Source: Methylobacterium sp. 17Sr1-1
GTDB taxonomy: Bacteria; Pseudomonadota; Alphaproteobacteria; Rhizobiales; Beijerinckiaceae
Direction: 5' to 3'
Assembly: GCF_003173775.1 (NCBI RefSeq)
Contig: NZ_CP029552.1
Span: 4,901,001 to 4,965,000 of the forward strand
DNA: 64,000 bases
The position numbers and the translations under genes are program-made. This document shows, in pieces, positions 39,068 through 50,380 of this stretch. The notes below the pieces were generated by a model, which made no database searches, had not been told where the DNA came from, and was given only the letters and a program-made list of their open reading frames with translations. How positions within the stretch are numbered: position 1 is the stretch's first letter; each line of letters begins with the position of its first letter.

Positions 39068-39904
39068 ATGGCTTTGAAGACATTCAAGCCGGTCACGCCG
39101 AGCCTTCGCCAGCTCGTGATCGTGGACCGTTCGGAGCTCTACAAGGGCAAGCCGGTCAAGTCGCTGACGGTGGGCAAGTCGTCCAGCGGCGGCCGCAACA
39201 ACCTCGGTCGCGTCACCGTGCGCTTCCGTGGCGGCGGCCACAAGCGGACGCTGCGCAACATCGACTTCAAGCGGCGTGAGCACGCCGGCAAGGTCGGCAC
39301 CGTCGAGCGGATCGAGTACGATCCGAACCGCACGGCGTTCATCGCGCTGGTGTCTTACGAGGGTGGGGCGCAGAGCTACATCCTGGCGCCGCAGCGCGTG
39401 AAGGCCGGCGACCGGGTCGTCTCGGGCGAGCAGGTCGACATCAAGCCCGGCAACGCCATGCCGCTCGGCAACATGCCGGTCGGCACGATCGTGCACAACG
39501 TCGAGCTGAAGATCGGCAAGGGCGGGGCGATCGCCCGGTCCGCGGGCAACTACGCCCAGATCGTCGGCCGCGACCAGGGCTACGTCACGCTGCGCCTGAA
39601 CTCGGGCGAGCAGCGCCTGGTGCACGGCCAGTGCTACGCCACCGTGGGCGCGGTCTCGAACCCCGACCACATGAACATCTCGCTCGGCAAGGCGGGCCGC
39701 AACCGCTGGCTCGGCCGGCGTCCGCACAACCGCGGCGTCGCCATGAACCCGATCGACCACCCGCACGGCGGCGGCGAGGGTCGCACCTCGGGCGGTCGTC
39801 ATCCGGTCACGCCGTGGGGTATCCCCACCAAGGGCAAGAAGACCCGCTCGAACAAGCGCACCGACACGTTCATCGTGTCGAGCCGCCACAACCGCAAGAA
39901 GTAA
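39068..39904 (+). CDS. rplB: 50S ribosomal protein L2
   Basis: L2 (278 residues) is needed for subunit joining and peptidyl transfer. The C-terminal [14 protein letters not shown] holds the critical histidine. [17 protein letters not shown] and [20 protein letters not shown] are conserved. It lies 12 bases before rpsS. Confidence 0.98.
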   Translation: MALKTFKPVTPSLRQLVIVDRSELYKGKPVKSLTVGKSSSGGRNNLGRVTVRFRGGGHKRTLRNIDFKRREHAGKVGTVERIEYDPNRTAFIALVSYEGGAQSYILAPQRVKAGDRVVSGEQVDIKPGNAMPLGNMPVGTIVHNVELKIGKGGAIARSAGNYAQIVGRDQGYVTLRLNSGEQRLVHGQCYATVGAVSNPDHMNISLGKAGRNRWLGRRPHNRGVAMNPIDHPHGGGEGRTSGGRHPVTPWGIPTKGKKTRSNKRTDTFIVSSRHNRKK

Positions 39905-39916
39905 GGGCTTCGTCCC

Positions 39917-40195
39917 ATGGCACGTTCAATCTGGAAGGGGCCGTTCGTCGACGGCTACCTCCTCAAGAAGGCGGACGCCGCGCGCGGCGCGAGCCGCAAC
40001 GAGGTGATCAAGATCTGGAGCCGTCGCTCCACGATCCTTCCGCATTTCGTTGGTCTGACCTTCGGGGTCTACAACGGGCAGAAGCACATTCCGGTCTACG
40101 TCTCCGAGGAAATGGTCGGTCACAAGTTCGGCGAGTTCTCGCCGACCCGTACCTTCCACGGTCACGCGGCCGACAAGAAGGCGAAGAGGCGCTGA
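39917..40195 (+). CDS. rpsS: 30S ribosomal protein S19
   Basis: S19 is a 30S head protein contacting the A-site finger. It has 92 residues, exactly the usual length; [16 protein letters not shown] and [11 protein letters not shown] are conserved. It is separated from rplV by a single base. Confidence 0.98.
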   Translation: MARSIWKGPFVDGYLLKKADAARGASRNEVIKIWSRRSTILPHFVGLTFGVYNGQKHIPVYVSEEMVGHKFGEFSPTRTFHGHAADKKAKRR

Positions 40196-40196
40196 T

Positions 40197-40580
40197 ATGG
40201 GCAAGGCAGCAGCACCCCGCGCGCTCCCCCAGAACGAGGCGAAGGCCGTCGCGCGCATGCTGCGCGTCAGCCCGCAGAAGCTGAACCTGGTGGCGCAGCT
40301 GATCCGCGGCAAGAAGGTCTCGACCGCTCTGGCCGACCTGCAGTTCTCGCGCAAGCGGATCGCGGTCGACGTCAAGAAGTGCCTCGAGAGCGCGATCGCC
40401 AACGCCGAGAACAACCACGACCTCGACGTGGACGATCTCGTCGTCAAGGAGGCCTATGTCGGCAAGGCGCTCGTCCTGAAGCGCTTCCACGCCCGCGCCC
40501 GCGGCCGTGGCGCCCGCATCCTGAAGCCGTTCGCGAACCTCACCATCGTGGTGCGGGAAGTCCCGGCCGAAGCCGCCTGA
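40197..40580 (+). CDS. rplV: 50S ribosomal protein L22
   Basis: L22 lines the exit tunnel. The protein has 127 residues with the beta-hairpin segment [16 protein letters not shown]. The N-terminus is about 15 residues longer than in E. coli L22, as in other alphaproteobacteria. Confidence 0.97.
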   Translation: MGKAAAPRALPQNEAKAVARMLRVSPQKLNLVAQLIRGKKVSTALADLQFSRKRIAVDVKKCLESAIANAENNHDLDVDDLVVKEAYVGKALVLKRFHARARGRGARILKPFANLTIVVREVPAEAA

Positions 40581-40590
40581 GGAGGAATCG

Positions 40591-41322
40591 ATGGGCCAGA
40601 AAGTCAACCCGATCGGTCTCCGGCTCGGCATCAACCGGACCTGGGACTCGCGCTGGTACGCCAACAAGGGCGAGTACGCTCGCCTGATGCACGAGGACGT
40701 CGCGATCCGCAAAGCGCTGCTCAAGCAGCTCAAGCAGGCCGCGGTCTCCAAGATCGTCATTGAGCGCCCGCACAAGAAGTGCCGCGTCACCATCCACTCG
40801 GGCCGTCCGGGCGTGGTGATCGGCAAGAAGGGCGCGGACATCGAGAAGCTGCGCAAGCTGGTCAACTCGATGACCAAGGCCGACGTGACGATCAACATCG
40901 TCGAGGTGCGCAAGCCCGAGGTCGACGCCACCCTGGTGGCCGACTCGATCGCCCAGCAGCTCGAGCGCCGCGTCGCCTTCCGGCGCGCCATGAAGCGCGC
41001 CGTGCAGTCGGCGATGCGCCTCGGTGCCGAGGGCATCCGCATCAACTGCTCCGGCCGCCTCGGCGGCGCCGAGATCGCCCGGCTCGAGTGGTACCGCGAG
41101 GGCCGCGTGCCCCTGCATACCCTGCGCGCCGACGTCGATTACGGCACGGCCACGGCGTTCACCACCTACGGCACCTGCGGCATCAAGGTGTGGGTGTTCA
41201 AGGGCGAGATCCTCGAGCACGACCCGATGGCGCAGGACAAGCGCGCGCACGAGGAGGGCGGCCGTTCCGGCGGACGTCGCGACCGTGAGCGCGGCGAGCG
41301 CGGCGGACGGGACGCGGCCTAA
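40591..41322 (+). CDS. rpsC: 30S ribosomal protein S3
   Basis: S3 is at the mRNA entry site. The protein has 243 residues, with a KH domain ([18 protein letters not shown]) and a charged C-terminal tail of Arg/Gly/Glu (about residues 220-243). The start [18 protein letters not shown] is the family consensus; GAGGA lies upstream. Confidence 0.98.
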   Translation: MGQKVNPIGLRLGINRTWDSRWYANKGEYARLMHEDVAIRKALLKQLKQAAVSKIVIERPHKKCRVTIHSGRPGVVIGKKGADIEKLRKLVNSMTKADVTINIVEVRKPEVDATLVADSIAQQLERRVAFRRAMKRAVQSAMRLGAEGIRINCSGRLGGAEIARLEWYREGRVPLHTLRADVDYGTATAFTTYGTCGIKVWVFKGEILEHDPMAQDKRAHEEGGRSGGRRDRERGERGGRDAA

Positions 41323-41362
41323 GGGCCGCGCTTCCCCCGCCCTTCAGTTTTGAGAGGCTGCC

Positions 41363-41776
41363 ATGCTGCAACCCAAGAAGACGAAGTTCCGCAAGCAGTT
41401 CAAGGGCCGCATCCACGGCTTCGCGAAGGGCGGAACCGACCTGAACTTCGGCGCCTACGGCCTCAAGGCCATGGAGCCGGAGCGGGTCACCGCGCGTCAG
41501 ATCGAGGCGGCCCGCCGCGCGATCACCCGCGAGATGAAGCGTCAGGGCCGGGTCTGGATCCGGATCTTCCCCGACGTCCCCGTGACCGCGAAGCCGACCG
41601 AAGTCCGCATGGGCTCCGGCAAGGGCGCGCCCGAGTACTGGGCCGCCCGCGTGCATCCGGGCCGCATCATGTTCGAGATCGACGGCGTGGCCGAGGACAT
41701 CGCCCGCGAGGCGCTGCGCCTGGGTGCCGCCAAGCTGCCGGTCCGCACGCGCTTCATCCAGCGCATCGCCGACTGA
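41363..41776 (+). CDS. rplP: 50S ribosomal protein L16
   Basis: L16 stabilises the A-site tRNA arm. It has 137 residues, with the conserved [16 protein letters not shown] start, and [12 protein letters not shown] in the middle. It lies 40 bases after rpsC and 14 before rpmC. Confidence 0.98.
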   Translation: MLQPKKTKFRKQFKGRIHGFAKGGTDLNFGAYGLKAMEPERVTARQIEAARRAITREMKRQGRVWIRIFPDVPVTAKPTEVRMGSGKGAPEYWAARVHPGRIMFEIDGVAEDIAREALRLGAAKLPVRTRFIQRIAD

Positions 41777-41790
41777 GGAGAATATTCGAG

Positions 41791-42006
41791 ATGAAGTCGA
41801 GCCAGAGGCTGTCTGACCTGAGCGCGCTGTCGCCGGATCAGCTCGGCGAAGAGCTCCTGAACCTGAAGAAGGAGCAGTTCAACCTGCGCTTCCAGCGGGC
41901 CACGGGTCAGCTCGAGAACGTCGCCCGGGTGCGCGAAGTGCGCCGCGACATCGCCCGCGTCCGCACCCTGCAGCGCCAGAAGACGCTGCAGGCGGCGCAG
42001 GGCTAA
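41791..42006 (+). CDS. rpmC: 50S ribosomal protein L29
   Basis: L29 is a small two-helix protein at the tunnel exit. It has 71 residues with [19 protein letters not shown]. The ATG at 41791 follows GAGGAG at 41775-41780; the same frame runs upstream through rplP but without similarity. Confidence 0.96.
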   Translation: MKSSQRLSDLSALSPDQLGEELLNLKKEQFNLRFQRATGQLENVARVREVRRDIARVRTLQRQKTLQAAQG

Positions 42007-42019
42007 GGGAGTTACCACC

Positions 42020-42274
42020 ATGCCGAAGCGCGTGCTGCAGGGCGTCGTCGTCAGCGACAAGCAGGACAAGACCGTCGTCGTGAAGGTGGAGCGTCGCTTC
42101 ACCCACCCGGTGATGAAGAAGACCATCCGCCGGTCGAAGAACTACCACGCTCACGACGAGAACAACGTGGCCAAGGTCGGCCAGACGGTGTTCATCGAGG
42201 AGTCGCGGCCCTATTCCAAGCTCAAGACCTGGAAGCTGGTCGAGGGCGAGGCCGCCGCGACCGCCGAGGCGTAA
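42020..42274 (+). CDS. rpsQ: 30S ribosomal protein S17
   Basis: S17 is a primary 16S rRNA binder. It has 84 residues with [13 protein letters not shown] and [17 protein letters not shown]. It ends the S10 cluster; a hairpin and a 290-base gap follow before rplN. Confidence 0.97.
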   Translation: MPKRVLQGVVVSDKQDKTVVVKVERRFTHPVMKKTIRRSKNYHAHDENNVAKVGQTVFIEESRPYSKLKTWKLVEGEAAATAEA

Positions 42275-42277
42275 GAC

Positions 42278-42298
42278 GGGGCGCCGTTTCGGCGCCCC
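42278..42298 (+). terminator. Hairpin between rpsQ and rplN
   Basis: GGGGCGCCG pairs with CGGCGCCCC around TTT, starting 4 bases after the stop, with only TT following. It marks the S10/spc boundary. Confidence 0.6.
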
Positions 42299-42564
42299 TT
42301 CCGCGTCCAGCCGGAACGGAGCGCCTTCCGGCGTTCCGGCTCCTTGCCAACGAGGCCGATCCGGTGTAGACGGCCGGCCTCCACCGAAACATGAAGGGCG
42401 TGTGACGCGCTCCTCATCGCGTTCGTTGACCGCGCCAGTGCGTGAAAACGCGCTGCTGCGCGGTCTTTTAATGGACGGGGACGCGAGATCCCCATCAGGC
42501 TGCCGTCCGCCGGGCAATCGTGCCCGCCGGAGACCTGCCTGAAACAAGGAAAGGGCGTTAGGCC

Positions 42565-42933
42565 GTGATCCAGATGCAGACGAATCTGGACGTCGCCGAC
42601 AATTCCGGCGCACGTCGCGTGATGTGCATCAAGGTACTCGGTGGTTCCAAGCGCAAGTATGCCGGCGTCGGCGACATCATCGTGGTGTCGGTGAAGGAGG
42701 CGATTCCGCGGGGCCGGGTGAAGAAGGGCGACGTCATGAAGGCGGTCGTCGTTCGTACCGCGAAGGACGTCCGTCGGGCCGACGGTTCGGTGATCCGCTT
42801 CGACCGCAATGCGGCCGTGCTGATCAACAACCAGAAGGAGCCGATCGGCACCCGTATCTTCGGGCCCGTGCCGCGCGAGCTGCGCGCTCGCAACCACATG
42901 AAGATCATCTCGCTGGCGCCGGAGGTGCTGTAA
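42565..42933 (+). CDS. rplN: 50S ribosomal protein L14
   Basis: L14 bridges to the 30S subunit. The 122-residue protein starts at GTG ([17 protein letters not shown]), preceded by AAGGAAAGGG. It leads the spc cluster. The 290-base gap upstream suggests its own promoter, as in E. coli, though no clear -35/-10 pair was found. Its stop TAA shares a base with the rplX ATG. Confidence 0.97.
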   Translation: MIQMQTNLDVADNSGARRVMCIKVLGGSKRKYAGVGDIIVVSVKEAIPRGRVKKGDVMKAVVVRTAKDVRRADGSVIRFDRNAAVLINNQKEPIGTRIFGPVPRELRARNHMKIISLAPEVL

Positions 42934-43250
42934 TGGCTGCGAAGGTGAAGAAGGGCGACAAGGTCGTCGTCCTGACCGGCCGCGACAAGGGTCGCACCGG
43001 CGAGGTCATCCAGGTGATGCCGAAGGAAGATCGGGCCCTGGTCCGGGGGATCAACCTGGTGAAGCGCCACACGCGCCAGACCCAGACCACCGAGGGCGGG
43101 ATCATCTCCAAGGAGGCGGCGATCCACCTGTCGAACCTGGCGGTCGCCGACCCCAAGGACGGCAAGCCCACCCGGGTCGGTTTTCGCATTCTGGAAGACG
43201 GGCGCAAGGTTCGCTTCGCGAAGCGCTCGGGAGATCTGATCGATGGCTGA
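42933..43250 (+). CDS. rplX: 50S ribosomal protein L24
   Basis: L24 initiates 50S assembly. It has 105 residues, with a KOW motif ([21 protein letters not shown]). It overlaps rplN by one base and rplE by eight. Confidence 0.97.
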   Translation: MAAKVKKGDKVVVLTGRDKGRTGEVIQVMPKEDRALVRGINLVKRHTRQTQTTEGGIISKEAAIHLSNLAVADPKDGKPTRVGFRILEDGRKVRFAKRSGDLIDG

Positions 43251-43809
43251 GGCGCTGAAGGACGGCTACACGCCGCGGCTGAAGAAGCACTACGAGGAAG
43301 TGGTGCGTCCGAAGCTGATCGAGGAGTTCGGCTACACCAACCCGATGCAGGTGCCGACGATCGAGAAGATCGTCGTCAACATGGGCGTCGGCGAGTCGAC
43401 CCAGGACTCCAAGAAGGCCACCGTGGCGGCCGAGGACCTCGGCCTGATCGTCGGCCAGAAGCCGGTGATCACCCGGGCCCGCAAGGCGATCGCGACCTTC
43501 AAGGTCCGCGAGAACATGCCGATCGGCTGCAAGGTCACGCTGCGCAAGCAGCGGATGTACGAGTTCATGGACCGCCTGATCACCATCGCGCTGCCGCGCG
43601 TGCGTGACTTCCGCGGCCTGAACCCCAAGTCCTTCGACGGCCGCGGCAACTACGCCCTCGGGATCAAGGAGCACCTGGTGTTCCCCGAGATCAACTACGA
43701 CAAGGCCCAGAACACCTGGGGCATGGACATCGTCGTGGCGACCACCGCCAAGACCGATGCCGAGGCCCGGGCGCTCCTGAAGCACTTCAACTTCCCGTTC
43801 CGGCAGTGA
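43243..43809 (+). CDS. rplE: 50S ribosomal protein L5
   Basis: L5 binds 5S rRNA and contacts P-site tRNA. It has 188 residues, with [10 protein letters not shown] and [15 protein letters not shown]. The N-terminus is about nine residues longer than E. coli L5. The ATG lies within the last codons of rplX (ATGGCTGA), so the two are translationally coupled. Confidence 0.97.
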   Translation: MAEALKDGYTPRLKKHYEEVVRPKLIEEFGYTNPMQVPTIEKIVVNMGVGESTQDSKKATVAAEDLGLIVGQKPVITRARKAIATFKVRENMPIGCKVTLRKQRMYEFMDRLITIALPRVRDFRGLNPKSFDGRGNYALGIKEHLVFPEINYDKAQNTWGMDIVVATTAKTDAEARALLKHFNFPFRQ

Positions 43810-43850
43810 GGGCCAACCGCCCCCATACGCGGACACTGGAGAGCTAGAAC

Positions 43851-44156
43851 ATGGCTAAGACGAGCAAGATCGAGAAGAACAAGCAGCGGCGGGAGCTGGT
43901 CAAGCGCTTCGCCCCGAAGCGCGAGGCGCTGCTGGCCACCGCCAACGACGAGTCGCTGTCGATGGAGGAGCGCTTCGAGGCGCGCCTCAAGCTGGCGGAG
44001 CTGCCCCGCAACTCCAGCGCGACCCGCATCCGCAACCGCTGCGAGATGACCGGCCGTCCCCGGGCTTACTACCGCAAGCTCGGCATCTCCCGCGTCGCCC
44101 TGCGCGACCTGGGATCCCGGGGTCTGATCCCGGGCCTGGTCAAGTCCAGCTGGTAA
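43851..44156 (+). CDS. rpsN: 30S ribosomal protein S14 (zinc-free type)
   Basis: The 101-residue protein is the long C-minus form; only one cysteine is present ([11 protein letters not shown]), so there is no zinc ribbon. The C-terminal [18 protein letters not shown] is conserved. It lies between rplE and rpsH, the standard position. Confidence 0.97.
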   Translation: MAKTSKIEKNKQRRELVKRFAPKREALLATANDESLSMEERFEARLKLAELPRNSSATRIRNRCEMTGRPRAYYRKLGISRVALRDLGSRGLIPGLVKSSW

Positions 44157-44172
44157 GGGGAGGGCGCCACAG

Positions 44173-44568
44173 ATGATCAACGATCCCGTGGGCGATATGC
44201 TCACCCGCATCCGCAACGGCCAGATGCGTCGTCGCAACGTCGTGCAGACCCCCGGCTCCAAGCTGCGGGCCCGCGTCCTCGACGTGCTGAAGTCCGAGGG
44301 CTACATCCGCGACTACGCCACGACCGATTACGGCAACGGGCGCACCGAGTTCGCGATCGAACTCAAGTACTTCGACGGCCAGCCGGTGATCCGCTCGATC
44401 GAGCGCGTCTCCAAGCCGGGCCGCCGGGTCTACTCGTCGGTCGATACCCTGCCGCGCGTCGCCGACGGCCTGGGCATCACCATCGTCTCCACCCCTCAGG
44501 GCGTCATGGCCGACCACGAGGCGCGCGAGCGCAACGTCGGCGGCGAGGTGCTCTGCAAGGTCTTCTGA
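44173..44568 (+). CDS. rpsH: 30S ribosomal protein S8
   Basis: S8 binds helix 21 of 16S rRNA and represses the spc operon in E. coli. It has 131 residues, with [15 protein letters not shown] and the C-terminal GGEVLCKVF. Confidence 0.97.
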   Translation: MINDPVGDMLTRIRNGQMRRRNVVQTPGSKLRARVLDVLKSEGYIRDYATTDYGNGRTEFAIELKYFDGQPVIRSIERVSKPGRRVYSSVDTLPRVADGLGITIVSTPQGVMADHEARERNVGGEVLCKVF

Positions 44569-44604
44569 CCTTCGGACCCTGACAGCCGAAAAGGAGAGAC
44601 GAGC

Positions 44605-45138
44605 ATGTCCCGCGTAGGCAAGAAGCCCGTGACCGTGCCGGCCGGCGTGACCGCCACCGTCGACGGCCAGAACGTGAAGATCAAGGGCCAGAAGGGCGAG
44701 CTGCAGTTCCGTGTCCCCGACCAGGTGTCGGTCAGCCACGAGAACGGCGCGATCTCGGTCCAGCCCCGGTCGCAGACCAAGGAGGCCCGCGCGATGTGGG
44801 GCCTCTCCCGCGCCCAGGTGTCGAACCTGGTCGAGGGCGTGACCAAGGGCTACGAGAAGAAGCTGGAGATCAACGGCGTCGGTTACCGCGCCGCGGTCGC
44901 CGGCAAGGTTCTCAAGCTGTCGCTCGGCTACAGCCACGACGTCGAGTACGCGATCCCCGAGGGGATCACGATCGCCACCCCGAAGCCGGTCGAGATCGTC
45001 GTCACCGGCATCGACAAGCAGCGCGTCGGCCAGGTCGCGGCGGAGATCCGCGATTATCGCGGCCCCGAGCCCTACAAGGGCAAGGGTGTGAAGTACGCCG
45101 GCGAGTTCATCTTCCGCAAGGAAGGCAAGAAGAAGTAA
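44605..45138 (+). CDS. rplF: 50S ribosomal protein L6
   Basis: L6 lies near the GTPase-associated centre. It has 177 residues, as in E. coli. [15 protein letters not shown] and [16 protein letters not shown] are conserved. AAGGAGAG lies upstream of the ATG. Confidence 0.98.
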   Translation: MSRVGKKPVTVPAGVTATVDGQNVKIKGQKGELQFRVPDQVSVSHENGAISVQPRSQTKEARAMWGLSRAQVSNLVEGVTKGYEKKLEINGVGYRAAVAGKVLKLSLGYSHDVEYAIPEGITIATPKPVEIVVTGIDKQRVGQVAAEIRDYRGPEPYKGKGVKYAGEFIFRKEGKKK

Positions 45139-45147
45139 GGACGGCCG

Positions 45148-45510
45148 ATGTCTCGCAAAATCGAACTGCTCGATCGGCGCCGCGCGCGCGTCCGGCGGGC
45201 GATCCGCAAGGCGGCCAACGGTCGTCCGCGGCTCTCGGTGTTCCGCTCCTCCAAGCAGATCTACGTCCAGGTCATCGACGACGCGACCGGCCACACCCTG
45301 GCCGCCGCCTCGAGCCTCGACAAGGACCTGCGCGCCCGCCTCAAGACCGGTGCCGACAAGGCCGCCGCGACCGAGGTCGGCAAGCTGGTGGCGGAGCGCG
45401 CCAAGGCGGCCGGCGTCAGCCAGGTCATCTTCGACCGCTCGGGCTACCTCTATCACGGCCGGGTCAAGGCCCTGGCCGATGCGGCCCGCGAGGGCGGCCT
45501 GGACTTCTGA
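45148..45510 (+). CDS. rplR: 50S ribosomal protein L18
   Basis: L18 binds 5S rRNA. It has 120 residues with [18 protein letters not shown] and [18 protein letters not shown] 158-base gap to rpsE follows, containing a small GGCGCC hairpin at 45525-45542. Confidence 0.97.
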   Translation: MSRKIELLDRRRARVRRAIRKAANGRPRLSVFRSSKQIYVQVIDDATGHTLAAASSLDKDLRARLKTGADKAAATEVGKLVAERAKAAGVSQVIFDRSGYLYHGRVKALADAAREGGLDF

Positions 45511-45668
45511 TCCCGGCAGGGGAGGGCGCCTCTTCGGGCGCCGCCCCGTCGCGGATCGGCACGATGTCCCATGAGGCGAGGGGGCCCTTGCGGCTCCCTC
45601 TCTCATTACGGCGGATGACATAAACAGCGAGCGGGACCGCCGCCCGCGTCAGTCGATGGACAACACAC

Positions 45669-46250
45669 ATGGCACGTGAGCGTGAGGGTCGTCGCCGCGA
45701 CGACCGCGAGGAGCGCGACAGCGAGTTCGTGGACAAGCTCGTCCACATCAACCGCGTCGCCAAGGTGGTGAAGGGCGGCCGTCGCTTCGGCTTCGCGGCC
45801 CTCGTCGTCGTCGGCGACCAGAAGGGTCGCGTCGGTTTCGGTCACGGCAAGGCCCGTGAGGTCCCCGAGGCCATCCGCAAGGCCACGGAAGCCGCCAAGC
45901 GCGGTCTCGTCCGCGTGGCGCTGCGCGAGGGCCGCACCCTGCACCACGACGTGCAGGGCCGTCATGGCGCCGGCAAGGTCATCCTGCGCGCTGCGCCTGC
46001 CGGTACCGGCATCATCGCGGGCGGCCCGATGCGCGCCGTCTTCGAGACGCTCGGCATGCAGGACGTGGTGGCGAAGTCGCTCGGCTCGTCGAACCCCTAC
46101 AACCTCGTGCGTGCCACCTTCGACGCGCTGAAGAACGAGGATTCGCCCCGTTCGGTCGCCGCGCGCCGCGGTCTCAAGGTCTCGGCCCTCCAGGCCCGCC
46201 GTCGCGACGCCGACTCGGCCGCCTCGGCCGATTCCGCCGACGCGGCGTAA
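45669..46250 (+). CDS. rpsE: 30S ribosomal protein S5
   Basis: S5 is involved in decoding accuracy and mRNA entry. The 193-residue protein is longer than E. coli S5 (167) at both ends; the C-terminal tail is Ala/Ser/Asp-rich. The core [19 protein letters not shown] is conserved. Confidence 0.97.
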   Translation: MAREREGRRRDDREERDSEFVDKLVHINRVAKVVKGGRRFGFAALVVVGDQKGRVGFGHGKAREVPEAIRKATEAAKRGLVRVALREGRTLHHDVQGRHGAGKVILRAAPAGTGIIAGGPMRAVFETLGMQDVVAKSLGSSNPYNLVRATFDALKNEDSPRSVAARRGLKVSALQARRRDADSAASADSADAA

Positions 46251-46262
46251 GGGAGGCTCGGC

Positions 46263-46454
46263 ATGACTGAGAAGACCGTCCGCGTGCAGCAGATCGGCTC
46301 GCCGATCCGCCGCGAGGCCAGCCAGCGTCAGACGCTGATCGGCCTGAAGCTGAACAAGATGCACCGTATCGCCGTCCTGCCCGACAACCCGTCGGTGCGC
46401 GGCATGATCGCGAAGGTGCATCACCTCGTGCGCGTTCTCGACGACGCGGCGTGA
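46263..46454 (+). CDS. rpmD: 50S ribosomal protein L30
   Basis: L30 has 63 residues. [20 protein letters not shown] and GLKLNKMHR are typical. It lies 12 bases after rpsE and 10 before rplO, with GGAGGGC as the next ribosome binding site. Confidence 0.96.
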   Translation: MTEKTVRVQQIGSPIRREASQRQTLIGLKLNKMHRIAVLPDNPSVRGMIAKVHHLVRVLDDAA

Positions 46455-46464
46455 GGAGGGCACC

Positions 46465-46953
46465 ATGAAGCTCAACGAAATCCGTGACAACGAAGGCGCA
46501 ACCAAGAAGCGGATGCGCGTCGGCCGGGGCATCGGCTCCGGCAAGGGCAAGACCGCCGGCCGCGGCGTGAAGGGCCAGAAGGCGCGCTCCGGCGTCGCCA
46601 TCAAGGGCTTCGAGGGCGGCCAGATGCCGCTCCACCGTCGCCTGCCCAAGCGCGGGTTCAACAACCCGGGCGCGACCGACCTCAACGAGGTCAATATCGG
46701 CCGCATCCAGCAGGCGGTCGATGCCGGCAAGCTCGATGCCTCCGCGCCGGTGACCCTCGAGGCGCTGATCGCCGCCGGCGTGGTCTCGAAGGCCCGCGAC
46801 GGCGTCAAGATCCTCGGCGTCGGCGAGCTCACCGCCAAGCTGACCTTCCAGGTCTCCCGGGCGTCGAAGTCGGCGGTCGAGGCGATCGAGAAGGCCGGCG
46901 GCTCGGTGACCCAGTCGCTCGCGACCGCCGACGACGCGGTTGCGTCGGCGTAA
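46465..46953 (+). CDS. rplO: 50S ribosomal protein L15
   Basis: L15 has 162 residues, with [15 protein letters not shown] and the Gly-rich [19 protein letters not shown] near the N-terminus. It precedes secY, as in most bacteria. Confidence 0.97.
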   Translation: MKLNEIRDNEGATKKRMRVGRGIGSGKGKTAGRGVKGQKARSGVAIKGFEGGQMPLHRRLPKRGFNNPGATDLNEVNIGRIQQAVDAGKLDASAPVTLEALIAAGVVSKARDGVKILGVGELTAKLTFQVSRASKSAVEAIEKAGGSVTQSLATADDAVASA

Positions 46954-46979
46954 GGCACACTTTAAGTCACCGATCATCG

Positions 46980-47022
46980 GCGGCGGCCCGTGCGACCAGC
47001 GCGTGGCCGCCGCTCGTGTTTT
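46980..47022 (+). terminator. Possible attenuator between rplO and secY
   Basis: GCGGCGGCC (46980-46988) can pair with GGCCGCCGC (47005-47013) across a 16-base loop, followed by TCGTGTTTT. Confidence 0.4.
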
Positions 47023-47087
47023 GGGGGGTGCTGACGCGCCCCTGACCGCGGCCCGCCGCGGATCCCGACCCTGAGGACACGCAACCC

Positions 47088-48425
<1,338 letters not shown>

Positions 48426-48444
48426 CGACCGCGACCGACGACGA

Positions 48445-48475
48445 GCGCCCGGGCCGGCACAACCGGCCCGGGCGC
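48445..48475 (+). terminator. Hairpin between secY and adk
   Basis: A 13-bp perfect stem (GCGCCCGGGCCGG with its complement) around CACAA, without a T-tract. Confidence 0.55.
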
Positions 48476-48611
48476 CCTTGCGTCGGGGCTGGGGCTTGGC
48501 GCATGGTCGGATAACGGCCGGGCAGGGTCTCGGGCTAGAACAAGCAGACAGAGGCCGCGCCCCGGGAGGCAAGGATCCCGTGCGGGACGCGGTGGAGGGG
48601 AGTGACAGGTT

Positions 48612-49211
48612 ATGCGGATCATTCTGCTCGGCCCGCCCGGCGCCGGGAAAGGCACCCAATCGGCGCGGATCGTCGAGCGGTTCGGAATCCCGCAGCTCTC
48701 GACCGGCGACATGCTGCGCGCCGCGGTGGCGGCCGGCACCCCGGTCGGCCTCAAGGCGAAGGCCCTGATGGAGAGCGGGGCGCTGGTCTCCGACGACATC
48801 GTGATCGGCATCGTCGCCGACCGGATCGAGGAACAGGACGCCCGCAGCGGCTTCATCCTCGACGGCTTCCCGCGCACGGTGGCACAGGCCGTCGCCCTCG
48901 AGACGATGCTGGCCGAGAAGGGCTTGGCGCTCGACGCGGTGATCGAGTTCAAGGTCGACGAGGACGCGCTGGTCGGGCGCATCGCCAAGCGCGCCGCCGA
49001 GACCGAGGCCCGCGGCGAGCCGGTGCGCAAGGACGACACGCCGGAGGTGTTCAAGACCCGGCTCGAGGCCTACCGCACCCAGACCGCGCCGCTCTCGGCG
49101 CACTATGCCGGGACCGGCCTCCTGCGCCAGGTCGACGGCATGGCGCCGATCGACGAGGTGACGAAGCAGCTCGAAGCGCTGCTCGCGCCGTTCCAGGCGG
49201 TGTCGGCGTGA
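48612..49211 (+). CDS. adk: Adenylate kinase (short-LID form)
   Basis: It interconverts ATP and AMP with 2 ADP. The 199-residue protein has the P-loop GPPGAGKGT at 7-15, the AMP-binding STGDMLR and the DGFPRT motif. The LID region ([20 protein letters not shown]) is short and lacks the zinc-finger-like insert of long bacterial Adks. GGAGGGGAG lies 9 bases before the ATG. secY-adk linkage is conserved widely. Confidence 0.97.
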   Translation: MRIILLGPPGAGKGTQSARIVERFGIPQLSTGDMLRAAVAAGTPVGLKAKALMESGALVSDDIVIGIVADRIEEQDARSGFILDGFPRTVAQAVALETMLAEKGLALDAVIEFKVDEDALVGRIAKRAAETEARGEPVRKDDTPEVFKTRLEAYRTQTAPLSAHYAGTGLLRQVDGMAPIDEVTKQLEALLAPFQAVSA

Positions 49212-49421
49212 CGCAGGGCCTGAGTTGACAACGGTTCGCGCCCGCGCTAGTGGGCGCTCCTTCGTTCAGACCCGGACGGCCCGGCGTGCCTCTCTGGAGG
49301 CCGCTCCGGGCCGATTTGCCGTCGGGACGACGCGCAGGGGCCGGGACTCCACCGGACGCGCGTGACACCAGGACACCGTCCGGGCTCGAGAGCCCTGGAC
49401 GCGATGGAGAGCAGGAACACC

Positions 49422-49790
49422 ATGGCCCGTATCGCCGGCGTCAACATCCCGACCAACAAGCGCGTCGTCATCGCGCTCCAGTACATCCACGGCATCGGTG
49501 CCAAGAAGGCCGAGGAGATCACCGAGAAGGTCGGCATCCCGGCCGAGCGTCGCGTGAACCAGCTCACCGACGCCGAGGTGCTGCAGATCCGCGAGACGAT
49601 CGACCGCGACTACGTCGTCGAGGGCGACCTGCGCCGCGAAGTCTCGATGAACATCAAGCGCCTGATGGATCTCGGCTGCTACCGTGGCCTGCGCCACCGT
49701 CGCAACCTGCCGGTCCGCGGCCAGCGCACCCACACCAACGCCCGCACCCGCAAGGGCAAGGCGAAGCCGATCGCCGGCAAGAAGAAGTAA
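49422..49790 (+). CDS. rpsM: 30S ribosomal protein S13
   Basis: S13 forms intersubunit bridges in the 30S head. It has 122 residues, with [24 protein letters not shown] and [22 protein letters not shown] 49422 is the family start. No rpmJ (L36) precedes it, unlike in E. coli. Confidence 0.97.
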   Translation: MARIAGVNIPTNKRVVIALQYIHGIGAKKAEEITEKVGIPAERRVNQLTDAEVLQIRETIDRDYVVEGDLRREVSMNIKRLMDLGCYRGLRHRRNLPVRGQRTHTNARTRKGKAKPIAGKKK

Positions 49791-49932
49791 GCCGCGATCC
49801 GCGTACGATCGGCGGGGTCGTTTCGTAGGCTCCCGCCCGACACCGGCGGCGCGCGAGCGCCGTCACCGCTACTCGTGAGAGACGTCCCGAGCGCCTGGCA
49901 CCACGGGCGCGCCTGAAGGATCGAAAGACAGT

Positions 49933-50322
49933 ATGGCCAAGGAAGCAACCCGCGTCCGTCGTCGCGAACGCAAGAACATCGTGTCGGGCGTCGCCCACGT
50001 GAACGCCTCGTTCAACAACACGATGATCACCATCACGGACGCTCAGGGCAACACGATCTCGTGGTCGTCGGCCGGCGCCATGGGCTTCAAGGGCTCCCGC
50101 AAGTCGACCCCCTACGCCGCGCAGGTCGCGGCCGAGGATGCCGGCCGCAAGGCCGCCGAGCACGGCATGCGTACCCTCGAGGTCGAGGTCTCGGGCCCCG
50201 GCTCGGGCCGCGAGTCGGCCCTGCGCGCGCTCCAGGCGGCGGGCTTCACGGTGACGTCGATCCGCGACGTGACCCCGATCCCGCATAACGGCTGCCGCCC
50301 GCGCAAGCGCCGCCGCGTCTGA
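49933..50322 (+). CDS. rpsK: 30S ribosomal protein S11
   Basis: S11 is in the 30S platform. It has 129 residues, identical in length to E. coli S11. [18 protein letters not shown] and the C-terminal [15 protein letters not shown] are conserved. It is normally followed by rpsD or rpoA; here a hydrolase gene intervenes. Confidence 0.98.
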   Translation: MAKEATRVRRRERKNIVSGVAHVNASFNNTMITITDAQGNTISWSSAGAMGFKGSRKSTPYAAQVAAEDAGRKAAEHGMRTLEVEVSGPGSGRESALRALQAAGFTVTSIRDVTPIPHNGCRPRKRRRV

Positions 50323-50380
50323 TCGTCCCCGGTGCCGGGGGGCTCCTCTGAGCCCTCCGGCCGCCTGCGAAGAGGATCGT

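Noticed and set aside
42299..42564. Promoter for the spc cluster
   Set aside because: Candidates such as TTGCCA with TGTAGA have a 15-base spacer and poor -10 matches, so I did not list one.
48426..49421. Search for rpmJ (L36) between secY and rpsM as in E. coli
   Set aside because: Only adk is found there; no frame encodes the short Lys/Arg/Cys-rich L36. Alphaproteobacteria commonly carry it elsewhere.
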